Source: Cruorifilaria tuberocauda (taxonomy: Eukaryota; Nematoda; Chromadorea; Rhabditida; Onchocercidae). Taken from it: a stretch of DNA of 64,000 bases. The stretch is taken from positions 1 to 64,000 of the forward strand of contig JABVXU010000248.1 of assembly GCA_013365365.1 (NCBI GenBank), in the 5' to 3' direction. Numbering within the stretch: position 1 is the stretch's first letter; each line of letters opens with the position of its first letter. The translations under genes and the position numbers were made by a program. Shown one piece after another: positions 9,101-24,300 of this stretch. The notes under the pieces are model-generated. The model saw only the letters and a program-made list of their open reading frames with translations, made no database searches and had not been told where the DNA came from.

Positions 9101-9316
9101 CCTACCTGCTTTTATCTCTATTTAAGTCTTTAATAAATTTGTTAATTTGTACTAGTTTCAGAAAAATTACAGTTAGAAGAAAGACCGAGGAAGCTTTCAG
9201 CAGGTCTCAAAGCCTCTTCAGCGAAAGAAGCAAGCGAAAAAACAAGTTTATCACCAGTACATGAAGATGATGAAAATGCCGAGTCACCTAGCAGCGAAGG
9301 TCACAGGTATAGCTGA
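6176..9316 (+). CDS. Na+/H+ exchanger (NHE/NHX family), 3' part of gene
   Basis: Membrane antiporter exchanging Na+ for H+. Only the C-terminal half is present: 6176-6309, 6643-6711, 6862-6951, 7060-7119, 7182-7310, 7378-7505, 7659-7782, 7948-8034, 8324-8516, 8719-8820, 8933-9001 and 9162-9316, all phase-compatible. The first exon reads GVFFLTYVLNIHRVQKIDLV then DQFIMSYGGIRGAVCYGLV, matching the NHE signature (family consensus SYGGLRGAV). The next gives a hydrophobic helix, and exon three starts GGTIKQLVKLLKVK, the conserved junction to the cytoplasmic regulatory tail. The tail is hydrophilic and Ser-rich, ending at TGA 9314-9316. Upstream exons (first about 10 helices) should precede 6176 but mitochondrial DNA is there instead. 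A splice donor at 9307 means further exons cannot be excluded. Which nematode nhx paralogue this is cannot be told. Confidence 0.88.
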
Positions 9317-10935
9317 AAGAGATGGAGTGAATCATTTCAGCTTGGTTGATTCAACTTTTTAAAGATATTTAAAGTTTCGTAGGAATTTGGAATTTTCAAT
9401 CATGTGATGCTGAAGGACCAAAAATTATTATTGGAGCATTTCTCGCAACGTTCGATTGTGTATTTTTTTTGTTTCATTTCCAATATTTTATATTTTAAAT
9501 CGTCTATAAGTTATTTTTAGATGTTAAATTTTAATTAAACGAAAAATTGGCCTGAATGAAGTGATTTTTGGGACGAATTCCTGGGACGAAAATCCAAAAA
9601 GTCGGTCCAAAAATTCAGAAATCAATCTTTGTCTATAATATTCAGTTTGTTAATGATGGGTATAAAGATTTTGACCTGTTTGGTGACATTTCGAATGTAA
9701 ATGGGTCTTTTATTTTTGAATCTTACAGTCGTAGATAGAGCACTGTCGGCTTGTCTGTTATGTCCATCTCTTTCATCCCTACGAACATACTTAATTTTTT
9801 TTTAATCATAAAACAACTGAATCGTTTGCATTGTTTACAGTTACCAGATGAGACTTATTTTTCGTCGGGCAAAGTGCGACAGATGCTGTACTACTCTTAT
9901 CTCTCTTATGTTTCTAGTGTTTAAATCTCTTTATTTTCTTGAAATTGGAATTTGTTGATGAATTTTGCATGTGGATATTGAAAGTAAATGAATTTTACGG
10001 TTATTAATTGATCTGGGCTTGATAAATTGTGTAAATCTTGCAGGTAACATTATTCTTTAAAATCTCATTTTCTTATAATTTTTTGTTGAAAATTTATCAA
10101 CTCGGGAAACTTTGTCGTGGTATTCCATCAATCTACTATTTTAGTTTTTTTCTGCGCTCACTTTCTGTTTATACCCCGTTAAGAGTGATTTATATTTCTT
10201 TTCACTTTACATCTGATTGTTGTTTCTTAAATTGTTTCTTTCTCTCTTGTCATTCTTGTGAATTATTTCTCTTCAAAACTTATGTTGGTTTGCCTTTTTT
10301 GCTTTCGTTGAATATATTACCTCCAATACCTCTTTCTACTTTAATTACGTGTTTTAATCATCTACTTATGTCGCCCAGACTTATCAATGATGTATCATAA
10401 GTTGGACTCTGGGTAAAACGTAGGTGAATCTAGGTTGTTCAAGGTGCAATTATTATGCTCTAACTTTAGTAATTTGGAAATATGAATTAGTGGAAAATCA
10501 GGTAAAAAATCAAGAATATTCTTGTTTTACTGCAGTTGTGAATTTCGTGTAATTATATTGAAGAAATAAAGGTTTACGTTACTTGTCACAAAATAACAAT
10601 CATCATCTAATCAAATTCGTTTAAATACTCTCAGTTCCTTATATTCCACATTCTCACTTATGGTGATAATGTAGACTTCTTTTTATTGATACCATTTGAA
10701 GTTGTCATAGTAACCCTTTTCAATCTCGATGTCCCCCTGTACCTCATACACTTTTCAAAGTAGTGTTATACGAATGTTGCCGTGAATCCATTCCGATGAA
10801 TTTTCTCCTGCATTAATTTGCATTAATTTCCCCCCTGAATTAAATCACTGAAACTCCTCCATCGTTCAAAATTCTAGTCATATTTTTGAACGATTCTTTG
10901 CCTACTTTAAATATTAAACTTTTGATGTTAATTCA
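9317..10935. other. Intergenic, no gene seen
   Basis: AT-rich sequence between the exchanger and the WD40 gene. It includes the exchanger 3' UTR and the WD40 promoter. A 120-codon ORF at 10038-10400 is Phe/Leu-rich, has no recognisable motif and no coding-like context. A T-rich acceptor ending TTCAG at 10931-10935 lies 15 bp before the next start codon. Confidence 0.6.
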
Positions 10936-10950
10936 GACGTGATATTCAAG

Positions 10951-13555
10951 ATGTTCGAATTGCAGCAAGAAATTTTAATGTCGGCCGGAAGTGTTTCGCA
11001 TTTGGCTAGTAATCTATCAATTTTCTTTCATGAAGTTAAAGATTTAATGCTTTCTTGTGTGGTACATGAAAATCAGGTTTGTCATTCTTTCTGGACTTTC
11101 CATCGATATTATATATTTGGTAGGATGAAATGTAAGGATAATTGGAAATTTCGAAAATGTCCCTGAATGCTATCAAAGCCTTTTAATGCTTAATTTTATT
11201 AATAGTTATTGAATTATTCTATGTAGTGTTTTCCTGATACATTAATATTTTCTTCGTTTTGCAAAAACCATCGATTAACTTCCGTTATTAATTATCGTTA
11301 AATTCCTTCGCAATGTTAGTTGAACTAATTTTCTATGCTTTTTTTACCATGCATCTCTGATCTTCGTGAAACAGAACTGCAAATAATTGATATTGCAGTT
11401 TTATGGCAGTCTGTGTTTGAATGGATCATAAAAATTTTACTAGAACTATAAATCTTTTCGAATGTAACCAACATTAGAGAATCACAAAGATGATAAAATA
11501 TACCGGATATTTACAAGTAAAGAAACTTAGCTGAAATCTGCGTTAGAATTATTTTCTTTCTTCTATCACGAACGATACACTAGTGATCATCTACTGAGTC
11601 AACAATCGATTCCAGATTGCAATATTAAGCTGGGATAAAGGCCTAAATAACTTCACGTGTAATAATCTGCCAATTAAAGCTAACGATTCCGACGCACCAG
11701 TTATCGTATTACAAGCTAAATACTGCATGCCAGTTTGCAGAACATTTCCTTTGTTGGTTATTGCCACTTCCAAAGGAATAATGGTGATTTTATCGATTTT
11801 ATAGTTTCATTTCTGGAGTTTATGAGAACTTCACTTATATCTTTACTTTGTTTTTAATTGGTAATGGTATTTCTAAATTTGTCTATTTATTTATAGATCT
11901 ATGATGTGAGAACTTGCAAATTACTTGCATGGAGCGAAATGAATGATGTGCGTTCTTTTCATCTCTCCCGTAGTTTCAACTAGTTAGTTAGTATTTTTCA
12001 CTAAGATTTCCGATTCATCGTTCATTATCCTATATTTTATAAGCATTACTGAAAAAATTTCTGAATCAGTTTTGTGCAGTTCAGTTTGTTTGTCGGCCAG
12101 AAACGTCCTTTTAGACTTCAAAACCAGCAAGATGTGAGCAAACGTATCGCTTTACAAAGGGAATAACTTACGTGGAAAACTTAATCGTTGCTGGTAGGCT
12201 CAACATATTTTTTTTTTATTGTAATAAAAGAATTGAGAATAGTTTAGAATCACTTCAGTTCGGTTTTCAAATTTTCAGCATATTCAGGCTTTGTTTTCAG
12301 GATCATGTTCGGGAGAATTACTGGTATTTAGATGCTCTGGAGAAAATTCTGTAACTTTCAAGCGAAGTGTTCAGGTTCCGAAGTGTCCATTTTTTATTAA
12401 TTTATTTAAAGATTTAAAGCCCGACTATTCTGAGGAAAGTTTCAGGAACATGACTTTGCCATAGCAGATATAGCTACTTGTCATTTCGATGATTTAACGT
12501 GCTCTTGTGATGTCTCGGGAAATATCGCTGTTTGGGTGAATAATTTTAAAAGTGCTCGAAAAAAATTTAGCACTGGGCAAGTAATTTTATTTTATCCTTT
12601 TTTTTGAAATGTTCATATCTATTTCAAAACTTTTCTGAACCTATTTTGAGCATAGCTTTATATTTCATAATTTTGACATAATTATTCATAACGAAACGCT
12701 TTGAATTTGCACGATTGGTTAACATGTAAAAAAAACACATGAAGATACTTAAATCTAACAGCCATGAAGTCAACTGCATCAATGTGCTGAGAAAGCAAGT
12801 CATTATTGGTACATTCGCCGGTCAGTTGTTATTTTATTCGACTTTGAATGGACAGTTGATGGCCGAAGTGAATGCACATATCCGTCAAATAAATGCAATT
12901 GCTGTGGCTCCAGAAAATGCTTTTGTAAGGTTTTTGTTTTCTCATAATTCCTTGAAACAAATTAATTTTTAAATCCATGAATATTTTGAATAAGATTTTA
13001 TGTGATGATTGATTGTAAGTCCATGTTCTGAATGATGCTATATACCAGCTTGTCGATAATCCTTGTTACTCTGAGAAACATACGGTATAAACAATGGTCT
13101 TCAACGTTTTGCAGATTATATCAGTCAGTGATGATACCATGATACGTTTATGGAAGTTACACACTCGTAAGCCTGAAGCTTATAAGGTTCGTTACAGTGC
13201 ATTACAAAAATCACTGTCTTCGAAACTATTTTGATCGCTAATTTCAAGGAAGTAATTCGTAATACTAATTTTTGAATATATAAGGCTTCTAATTTGGTTT
13301 TTTCAGGAAAAATGATTTCGATTCTTTTTTTTAAAATTATCCATATATGAATCATAATACATTTATTTGATTATAGCATAACTATATTTAAAGGTTGAAT
13401 GGCTATTTAACAAACGAGTTGAAAACATGCCGTTGGTCGGTGCACAATTTATCAGTAGTCGTGGAAGCGGTTTTGTTGTAGCAGCCTATGACTATTCCAA
13501 ATTACTTTATTATCACATAACAAAGAAGTTATCCATGGGACAGACAGGATCATGA
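10951..13555 (+). CDS. WDR54-like WD40-repeat protein
   Basis: WD40 beta-propeller protein orthologous to WDR54 by similarity along its whole length. Exons: 10951-11076, 11616-11783, 11897-11947, 12115-12193, 12301-12374, about 12447-12580, 12745-12924, 13115-13186, 13394-13555. Together they encode about 348 residues (human WDR54 has 334). The N-terminus MFELQQ...SHLASNLSIF matches the family's short leader. Later landmarks are LVIATSKGIMIYDV, KGITYVENLIVAGSCSGELL, HDFAIADIATCHFDD, VSGNIAVW, EVNAHIRQINAIAV and VSDDTMIRLWKL, the last two in the expected WDR54 order with the RLWKL strand. The start ATG is 15 bp after TTCAG, consistent with trans-splicing. Exon 4 uses acceptor TTTTAG at 12114; an upstream alternative would introduce a stop. 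The molecular role is poorly known in general; it is presumably a scaffold. Confidence 0.85.
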
Positions 13556-16500
13556 ATTAATATGTCAATAGCTGTTAAATTTTTAGATAATTTTTCAATT
13601 TGGATAAAATTTGGTCAACTTTAAAAAATTTTGCTGACATTAAACATTCTTTACTGGCCGTAACCATAAATTAAACAATCTGTAAAAAGCAAATTGCCTG
13701 TCAGTGTGCTATTGTGATTGTACTAACTTTTTTCCATAGAACAAGAATGCCTGGAACTTCGTCGGTGATAAATACAATGAATGTGCGAATGAACGAACAA
13801 CCACACATATTCATTTCATTTTTTCTTGCTCCCTCAATCCTTTTACAAAACTCAATCAGCATCCACTTATCATATGTATTGTGATGTAAATGTTTGTAGA
13901 ACTTTATTTGGATATTCCATTAATCAGTGTGTACCGAAATGGTGGGGCGACGGTATTGTTGTCAAACACAAATAATCCTCCTGCTCGATTTATATGCTTC
14001 GGTGTGCACCATACACAAAACTTCCTGCCTCCCAGTTTTTCGACAAGTCATTCAACGAAAGCGCACACTATATGCCACTGTAACGATGTTCGTATAACCG
14101 GTTTTGTATATTTCTCATTACAAATACAATTGACTTTGCAAGTTCAATCAGCTTTGCAAGTTCGTGTCTCATTTTTATCAGTAGGCAGTAACATCCTGTA
14201 TCAGTCGAATATTGTTGGTTTTATAGAAATTTCACCAAGTTAGACGTTTGTTCATGGGTTAGAAAATCCCAATAGTGATAAGTGAACAGAATTTATTGTT
14301 CAGTTAAGTGAGTTGAGTAAGTTCAATACAAAGTAATGTAAACATTTATTCTTCCTCGAAGACTAATATTTGTGTTGAAATAGTATTATTTTGTGCTGAT
14401 ATTGCATTATTTCATATCTAATTGCTGTAAGGTATTTAATTTTTGAGAAAATTATGGCATATTATCATTTTATTCAAATGTTTTACAGCACAACTAGTTT
14501 TTGACGATATCATAATTGTTAATAAAAAATGCTTTTTTTCTGTCCTCCTCCTTCTTTCAATTAAATCGACTGTCACAAAGAGCTGTTCTTATGAAAATTA
14601 CCGCAAATTTCAATATCAATGCTAGAAGATCTCATAAATATGATAAATAAGATATTGCTTAAAATAAAATGAACAGATTTAAAAAGTAACGAAGCAGAAG
14701 TGGTGGAAGCAGAAAATGAGAATATATTGGAATGAGAGCGAGTGAATCGTTCAGTTCGTAATGTGTTGAAGCAAAATGCTCGATTTGGATGTTGTCGAGA
14801 ATTCTGCAATACATGTGGTGAACATTCCTTAAGATTGTTGAAAAGTTATTGTTTTTCACTTTAAACATAATAGTCTTATGGTTTTTTGATGTAAAATTGA
14901 GCTTGAATGCTTCATCGTTCGGAAGTGGCAGTAGCTTTATTCAAGAAGATAAATGGCAGAAGATTTTAATCTAAGAAAGTGTAATTAGCTGGACCTAAAC
15001 CATTCCAATTTTTCGATATTGTTTGAGATTGTTACTATGAATTTATTTCGAAAAATTGGTACGGAGTCTATTTTGCATGTGGCGGCGTTATCACTGAAAA
15101 AATAAGGTATATTGAATTAACTGGACAATTCTTACATATGAAATCAATGGGAGTGAGTAATTGGTTTCTCACGACTGAGAGTGATAAATGTTCAATTTCG
15201 TGCGTTGATCTCTTCTAAACTTTCATCATGTTATTGCTTACATTGTTTCCAACCATTTAATTACTTAAGGCGATTTTCAACATTTTGGAGTATTGTAATG
15301 AAGTAATATTTCTACCAATGTGAATTTAATTACTGGTACATCGTTAATAAGAGCATAAGTAAACATAAATATTTTGATTTATAAAGAACAATGAGAACGA
15401 GATGTAAAGAAATAAAAGATTTTTTAGTCTTGTATTAAGATTGAGATAATTTTTAAATTACCCATCAAAATCCAACTTGACGTCAAATATGTGCAGTTTT
15501 TGAATGTTAAAAAAATCATTTTCTAAATTGAGGAATTTTAATCATAAGGGCCATATTTTGATCCTATTTTTAGTTTTTTCATTCAAAGTTGTATTCTGGT
15601 AGAAAATCGCACAAATACAGAATATGAAATTTCAATCTTTCAATGAACAACAAATTTAAGCTTACATTTTTCGTGAGAACCGGTGACTTATTGTTTGGTT
15701 GGATTTGCGCATCAATATGTAATCACCATAAAGGTTATGTGATAGTTCTTTATTTCATTCCATAATCATATCAAGCATCGAGTTATTTTCTTGTAACACA
15801 AATAAATCTCGTCATTTTTATTTGATTCTTCTCTGAAAAGATAATTTTTGATATGTCTGAAAATCCCAGTTGTTTACACCCCTATATTTTTCTCATTTCC
15901 CATTCTTCTTTCTGTTTATTCCCGATCTTTTTCTTCCACCTCTCCCAGTCTTTTTCCGTCATTTTCCACTGCTACTGACAGCTGCGTGCATTGCAGCTAG
16001 CAATAAACTGATTTTTAGCCTTTTCACCTTCCTTCCCCTAGGAGCAGATGAAATTCATACAACTGTTTCAATTTTAGACTTCGTATTGGAAAATCTGTTG
16101 GTTCCCCTCATATGTTTCATATGAAAAAGGAAAGCATTTTATTAGAAGCAACTATCTGACCTCATCCATCTCAATTTGAATATATTTATGCTCTATAATC
16201 GTTAGTTTTTGCAGTCCTTCCTGTTGGTTGCAAATTGTTGCTCTGTGCAAACTTCCATTACTCTTTCATTTGTTACTCACATCTTTTTCTTAACGCTATT
16301 AATTATTATTACTTACTGTTTTATATTCTTAAACTGTGATTATATGCTCGCCACATTATATGTCATTCGTTCATAAATCCAATCACTTTGTCCACACACA
16401 ATTCGCTTTTCCTATCAATGTGCTTAGTAAGCTGCAATTTAAAGAGTGAAGGTGAATTTGCTATAAAAAATGTCTGTACACCGGAAAATCGAAATACACT

Positions 16501-16864
16501 GGGAAAATGTTTTTGTCAGTTAAGCATCAGTTGAAAATATCATCCAAACATCATTCGTTAAACCTCGAGGAAGTAACGGTGCTTGCTGATTTGAAGCTTC
16601 CTCTCAACACTGAATCGTTTTTCGAGTTGCTTTCCTTTGTTATATATATAAATAGCCCAGATGACGCTGAATCATTTTGTGAAACAAATTATTTCTTCAT
16701 TCTCGTGGAATTCTTGAATGATTCTATGGCATACTATTGGAGTTCAGATTACTTTTTCCTGATTTATTGCTGCGTAATGTAACTTCACCGATCAATTATT
16801 ATGATTTTGTAGTATGATTCATTTTATTTTTAGTTTCTAGAGGGAAGTAAAAAAATTAGCAGTA
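13556..16864. other. Long intergenic stretch, no supported gene
   Basis: About 3.3 kb of AT-rich DNA. ORFs at 13890-14243 (117 codons), 15870-16124 and 16507-16782 have no recognisable domain, biased low-complexity composition and no matching splice context. The 16507 frame is mildly coding-like (it includes LNLEEVTVLADLKLPLNT) and could be an upstream exon of the next gene, but I cannot support it. Confidence 0.45.
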
Positions 16865-18153
16865 TGGAAGCGTTGCAACGAATGATGACGAGGCGTTTGG
16901 ATGAGCATTCCTACAAACGAACCGCCAAGCGTTTGGTGGTTGATGAATATGCAAATGATGTTGATTTTAATGATAAAACAGAAGTTGCTGGTATGAATCG
17001 GACGTATGATATGTGAGTTGTAAACTTATCCTTCGTGTCTTAATTTTACTTCGATCTGAAATTTTTAAAAAGTCGATGATTTGTAAATTGAACTGAACTG
17101 AATTTATCGGTTTTGTTAAGACATCAAATTCTAGCATCTACGATGAAGCAGTTCGAACAAGAAGCAATTCAAATAACTCTACTACAGGTGCATTTTTTCC
17201 AACAACAACATGTCCGACCACCACTACTTCACCGAGTTCAGTATATCATGCTAAACCCATTTCTGCTGTTACAGCTATGGCTGTTACTGATGATCATAGT
17301 GGTACCGATAAATTATTAAGAAAGGTATTGTAAAAGTTGTCTTTCCCTCAGAACGTATTATATGAGGAAGTGTGAGGAAGAACTATATAAACCAGTGAAG
17401 TATGGCTCACTTGTTTACTGTGTGTATTCAGACGAATGGATATGCCAGTTCTATTACGATATTCGAAAGTATGGTATAAAACTAATTAACTGCTTTAAGA
17501 AAATATCCTGCATTTTATCTTGATATCCAAGCATGCTTTTTAGGTTTCGCTAGCTGTACGAAAAAAGCTAACAGGTCCGAAATCATTTGTCAACGATCAA
17601 CGCAACACTCATAGGATAAACCATCGCAGCAATCATGATGATTTGAAAAGTAATCAGAGGATCGCTCAAAATGATTTCGAAAAACAAATTAGACTAAAGT
17701 CGGCAAGAAAAATGGTGAGTTTGACCTCTGATTATTTATAATGGTAATTGTCAAACTGGTGACTCTTTTAAATGAACCACTTTCAACAAGTTAAGATAAT
17801 TTAATAAGATTATCTTAGCCTTAAATAATTAAAAAAATTTTCTGTGAAATGGAAACAATATAATGAATGTAAAGTGTTTGGAACGATTTTGTGAATCTTT
17901 TTTGGATGCAACTATGCGGAAATCCATTGCATTATATAAGCAGATAGTTGGACGCAATACAATAAATAGGTGTGTTAATAACTTGAAGACGAATGCGCAA
18001 TACCAATTTAAACCATTCTCTGTTCTTGGTTTATTTATGCAAATTTTCCCATTTAATTTTTTTAAGATTGATTTGGTTGACTTATGTGCAATCGGCCACA
18101 AACATCGTAGTGAACATCGGAAACTTCTCAATGAAGAATACGGCGATGACTAG
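16865..18153 (+). CDS. Uncharacterised basic, Thr/Ser-rich protein
   Basis: I do not recognise this protein. Phase-compatible exons are 16865-17013 (start ATG, MEALQRMMTRRLDEHSYKRT...), about 17136-17324 after acceptor TTCTAG, and 17545-17714. A terminal exon follows, either 18066-18153 alone or a longer one beginning near 17875. The second exon is rich in Asn, Ser and Thr (TTTCPTTTTSPSS). The third is very basic and Gln/Asn/His-rich (VRKKLTGPKSFVNDQRNTH). The end is acidic (SEHRKLLNEEYGDD, stop TAG 18151-18153). No membrane helix or signal peptide is evident. The low-complexity, charged character suggests an intrinsically disordered, possibly nuclear protein. An in-frame ORF spans the last proposed intron, so intron retention is possible. 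The model is moderately supported; the function is unknown. Confidence 0.5.
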
Positions 18154-20072
18154 CGAGAAACGAAAACTGTGATCGTCGAGGCTTTACGCGAACAGTGCAA
18201 TGTCTCCTCGAAATAATAACTTTAATTGTTTCTCATAAGCCTCAGCTTTTATCCTATTATTCTAATAAATCGACAGACAAATCAATGAAATGATTCATCG
18301 AGCAGATTTCTTAACAATTACCGATCAAATTGATTGAAATGTGACCATGTTCTTGTTATGAAGTGTTAGAACAGTTGACACATGCAGTGAGCTTATTTTG
18401 TTTCAGTAATATTTGCAAATTAGTAATGTAAATACCTCCTTATCGATGTATTTGTAGGTATGTAAATAATAACAGAAATGCTTTTTTTCAAGGAAAATAA
18501 TGTCCCTTCACATTTTAATCAAAATAATTTTTTACATTACATTTAAATAGTACCTGGCCTCAGTTCACGGATAATTGAGAAAATCGGTGGACTGATGTTG
18601 ATGACATTCAGCATTGCAACATCGATGATAGGCGATTTTCGAAATCTAGATCTTCAAATTGTTTCGCAGATTTACATGATTCATAACAAATTTGTGTAAT
18701 GAGAAATCATGAAAACTTTTGCCGAAACTTGGCTTTTTCGAAGCTTTCTATTTTAAGCAACAGGAAAAGCAATAGATTAGTTATGAATTTGTAAATAAAG
18801 CTAAGTGCGCAAATTTCTGAGAATATGTTTGAAGAAAGCCAATAGAACTTTAATTCATACGACAGGAATGTATTTCGTACAGTTTACAACATTGCTGAAA
18901 ATATCCAGAATGAAAATTGAGCTTCGCACTGACAAGTTTCTAAAAGAAAAAATTTTAAGCTGATTCAATCGAAGATACAGCGCTATGATCTTTCCAGCAG
19001 AAGGACGAAAGTGGACTCATTCTCAGGATATAAAATGATTCATGAAATCTGAACTACAATTCACAAAAGACAAATAATGTTCTTCGTAAAAGAGAACCCA
19101 CAGTTTGGTGCGGTGCTCAGTAATTAAATTAAATGAACAGACTAAGAACCACAGGTAATGTGGAACGTTTGGTCATTGTTTATCTTTTCGTATGTTTCAA
19201 GTTTTGCATTCGAGAAGATAAATGTGTTTGCTTTATCAAAAACATTTTCAGAAATTATCTCTCTTCAGTGAAAATGAATAATGGATAAAGGCAGTACAGG
19301 AACAGACGTAAATAGAGAAAACATCTCTCTCATCTTTATCACTGATAAGCTTGTTGTGTTGACAAGACGATGCATTTATTAATCCCCAATTTTTTTTTTC
19401 AAATTATGATTGATGAAAACTTATCCTACTTGCCACAATAATTATTAGTCGAGATATCTTCTCTTATTTTGCTTACGCTTAGCAAGACTACTGTTGAAAT
19501 TCATAAAGAGCATATCAATGACAGCTTGGCCAAATTATTTAATATCGATTTACAAGATTTCTTAATCTTTCATAGGTTGATCAATAACTATATATTTTTG
19601 GTTAGTTATTTCATTAGATCTTTACCACTATCTGTTGTTGCTCATCGAATATCAGAAACATTTTAAGTTTGGGCGGAGCAATCAGACCCATTATTTTGCT
19701 TTTATTATCGAGAGAGTACTGTTTTAAACACCATAGCTGTAACATGCAGCTTTTCACTTTCCCACAAATCATTTCCCAATATTCCGTTAGACAGGGACAT
19801 TTTCAGTTACAGTTTATCTCTCAAATTGTTTCATTTAATATTTATCTTAACCATCGTTTCTTTAATGTACCCAATTTTTTAAATTACAACCTAATTTCTT
19901 GTTATTTTTTCATTCTCATTTATTAATGCTAATTACTTCATTTTATACATTCATTGCTGCCGCAAATAAAACTTTTTATTTGAAGAAATTAGAAAAAATC
20001 CGTGTTTGTAAATTCTCCGAATCACGAATTAATAAGTTCATAGCCTTTAATTGTTTAATATCTTACAGACAA
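18154..20072. other. Intergenic, upstream region of the homeobox gene
   Basis: About 1.9 kb without a supportable gene. ORFs at 19469, 19669 and 19899 are short, Ile/Phe-rich and unmatched. It ends in a TCTTACAG acceptor at 20061-20068, five bases before the homeobox start codon, a likely spliced-leader acceptor. Enhancers are expected for such a gene, but I cannot point to one. Confidence 0.5.
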
Positions 20073-21383
<1,311 letters not shown>

Positions 21384-24300
21384 CATTAATCAGATCTTGC
21401 TTTGCCTATCTCTGCATTGATGATGTTAATTCAGTATGAATTATCGTTACATTTTTTGATTGACTTTAAACACCTTCAGCAGTAAATATTTTCGTTATTT
21501 ACGTCTCAACGAAGTCTGATAGAAAGTATACAGTTTGCGATTTTTGTAAGATATTGCTGATGGTTTGTTAACCCTAAATGCAATTTACAAAATACAGAAT
21601 ATGGTACTTTTTGCTAATTTATCCTTGTTTGTTTAAATTTTTCTTCTGTAGGTGAATTTTAGATATCGGACCTCGATAGAATCTAATAATTTTACTATGT
21701 TTATTCAAAATACAAATCAATTACTGAAAATACTTAAAAAAGACGAGATAGGTCTTTAATGAAAGGATATAAGTAGCAACTGCCTAGAAATATCACTTAC
21801 TGTTTCCACTATCTTTCACTTATCATTGATTATTTTCTATCACCAATTATTTTGTACATTTCATTTTTATGCTTCTCCATATTTGAAGGAAAAATACGAA
21901 AATTGTCATCAGAATCAATTATTAACCACTGATACTAAATACCACTTTATGACAAACAATGTCGTTTAGTAAACATAATCTTATTTCATATTTCATTTCG
22001 CATGGTATATTTTCTTCTTTTGTATTTTCCGAGATGAATAAAATAGTTTATTTAAAAAAAATTGATCTCTATGTTGCACAAAAAAAATTGATCTGTATGA
22101 CTTTTAAAGCGTACACAGAAAATTTTGTTTTTTTACTTCAAATATTCAAAACTTAATTACAATTACAGTAAGCAACTGCGGAAAATCACATTTATCTACT
22201 AATAAACTATCGCTCAAAGTTCCATTTCTGCATTTTTTTAGTTGAAATTTAAGTTAAAAAAATACATTATTCTGTGATTTTCAGTCATTGGGGGGATTGA
22301 AAACCGATTTCTGACCTATGTCTCTACATTTACAACCATCTCCTCATTTATTTCTTTTCAGTGGTAAATCAGCTTCAAGACAATTAGAAGATCAACGAGA
22401 ATTAAAATCGGCTTAGAAATAAAATGAAGCACATTTTTCGTTATATAGGAACTATTGATTTCCCCTACTATAATATGCCAAACTGTTTAGTTGGCAATTA
22501 ATACTCTTCGGCCGAATCATTCACAATCCTAAATAAACAAACAGTCAATTGAAATTTGCAATTGATCGTAAATAATTTTACCATTATATTGAAAAAAAAG
22601 TTTGATCCAATTTGTACTATAAACGAAAATTTATGATCACGTGGAATCAATCAGCTGCTCGTCATATTATCTAACAAAACCATACAGTTAAACATCATAT
22701 TTTTCTCTCCAACCTATTAACTCCAACGTATTACCGCTACTTAGTTATTCTTTCAGTAAATAATGTTCTAGGCTTAATTATTCAAAGAATTTTGAGCTTT
22801 CCCAAAATCAGACTTCGTCATATTTGAGGGAAATACTTAATAAAAAAAGGTGCCTATCATTCTTGGAAAATTAAATTTGAATGGGTCAATAATTTCTCCA
22901 ACAGGAATATTCTGAAGATTTAATAGTTAAATCCAGTAAATATTCAAGACCTTCCAGGATAATTTAAGAAACCGAACATTGAATTACAAATAATAAAACT
23001 TATTACGGAATCCCAAAGTTTCTTACAAAATTTAAGAAGTAAGCAGATTACAACACCGACATATCAATGCTGCACTTACTAATATTTAAGCTTCGAGGTA
23101 TAAATTACACTAAACCTTCCGGTTATCAAACAAGTGGAGTTTGTGGTTTCATTTAAATGTAATTGTTAGTTTGTGATTTCATATATAAAATAGCCTAAGA
23201 GCAAAAGAATCCAATGCGAGTAAATAATCAGGACCAACTAAAACAAAAAAATTATGCATGTTTTTTAATAGAATTTATTAATATAAGGAATTTCATATCA
23301 TTTTAATTTTATTGTTATTTCTCAGGCATACGTAAGAAATACCAACACTTTTATTTCTAAAAATATTTTTTAAAAAGCTATTGGTAAATACAAGGCAGCA
23401 ATTTACTGAAATAGAAATAATCACTGAATATGACTTTTCATTCTTTTTTGAACAAGTTCAAGCCATCCTCGGGCAACGGTTAATCACAGAACATATGGTA
23501 CATGGAAAGCTATATAAATTAAATTATTTTTAAGTGTATATAGAAAAGCTGATATAGCTACCAAGCTTTATTATATTCTCTAAACATCGGACAATAACAG
23601 TTAATTTCGTACGAAATAAGTCATCATAATCGGCGCTTATTTCATAAACTAGAATTGGATAATTAATTTAAGCGTGGTGAAAGCAACATTAATCCACCCC
23701 ATAAGGCAATAAAGTGACTAATTGGTAATTAATGAAAATTACTAGCAAACAGAATATAATAAGCTCACTGCTATGAAAGAAGATCCCAAAATAGTATGGT
23801 TATAATTTAGATCAAAAAAATCGGAAATAAAACTTCTTGTAATTATTTCTCAACGTTCCTCTAACCTAACGACTGAATCTCATAACTTTGAGAAATTAGA
23901 TGAAAATTAAACAATAAAGTGAAATGAAAGGTATCTCTCCAAGAATACATAGGAAAATTGAGCTGGAAGTCAATCAATAACTGATCATATCAAATTAGTT
24001 GAAATTCCTCAAAACTGAAACAAAGCGTTAACCAGATTACCGTTTCAACCGATATGAAGGAAGAGCAAAAACGCTTCCTAAAGTATGAAAACTAAAAAGG
24101 CAATTACACTGACTGCTATAGGAAAATGAATAAACAGAAAATTTTCCGATCAACATTCTACCACGCGATAAACGAACAATCCACCATACTGGATTATCCA
24201 ATACTCGTGGTGGCGACCAATTATTTCCAGGTTGAATTTGAAGAATTTTGTTTAATAACTAGAAATGGTGATGAAAAAGATTTCAGGATGCCTAAACTTT

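Noticed and set aside
13890..14243. 117-codon plus-strand ORF
   Set aside because: No domain, no splice context and composition like random AT-rich sequence; unsupported.
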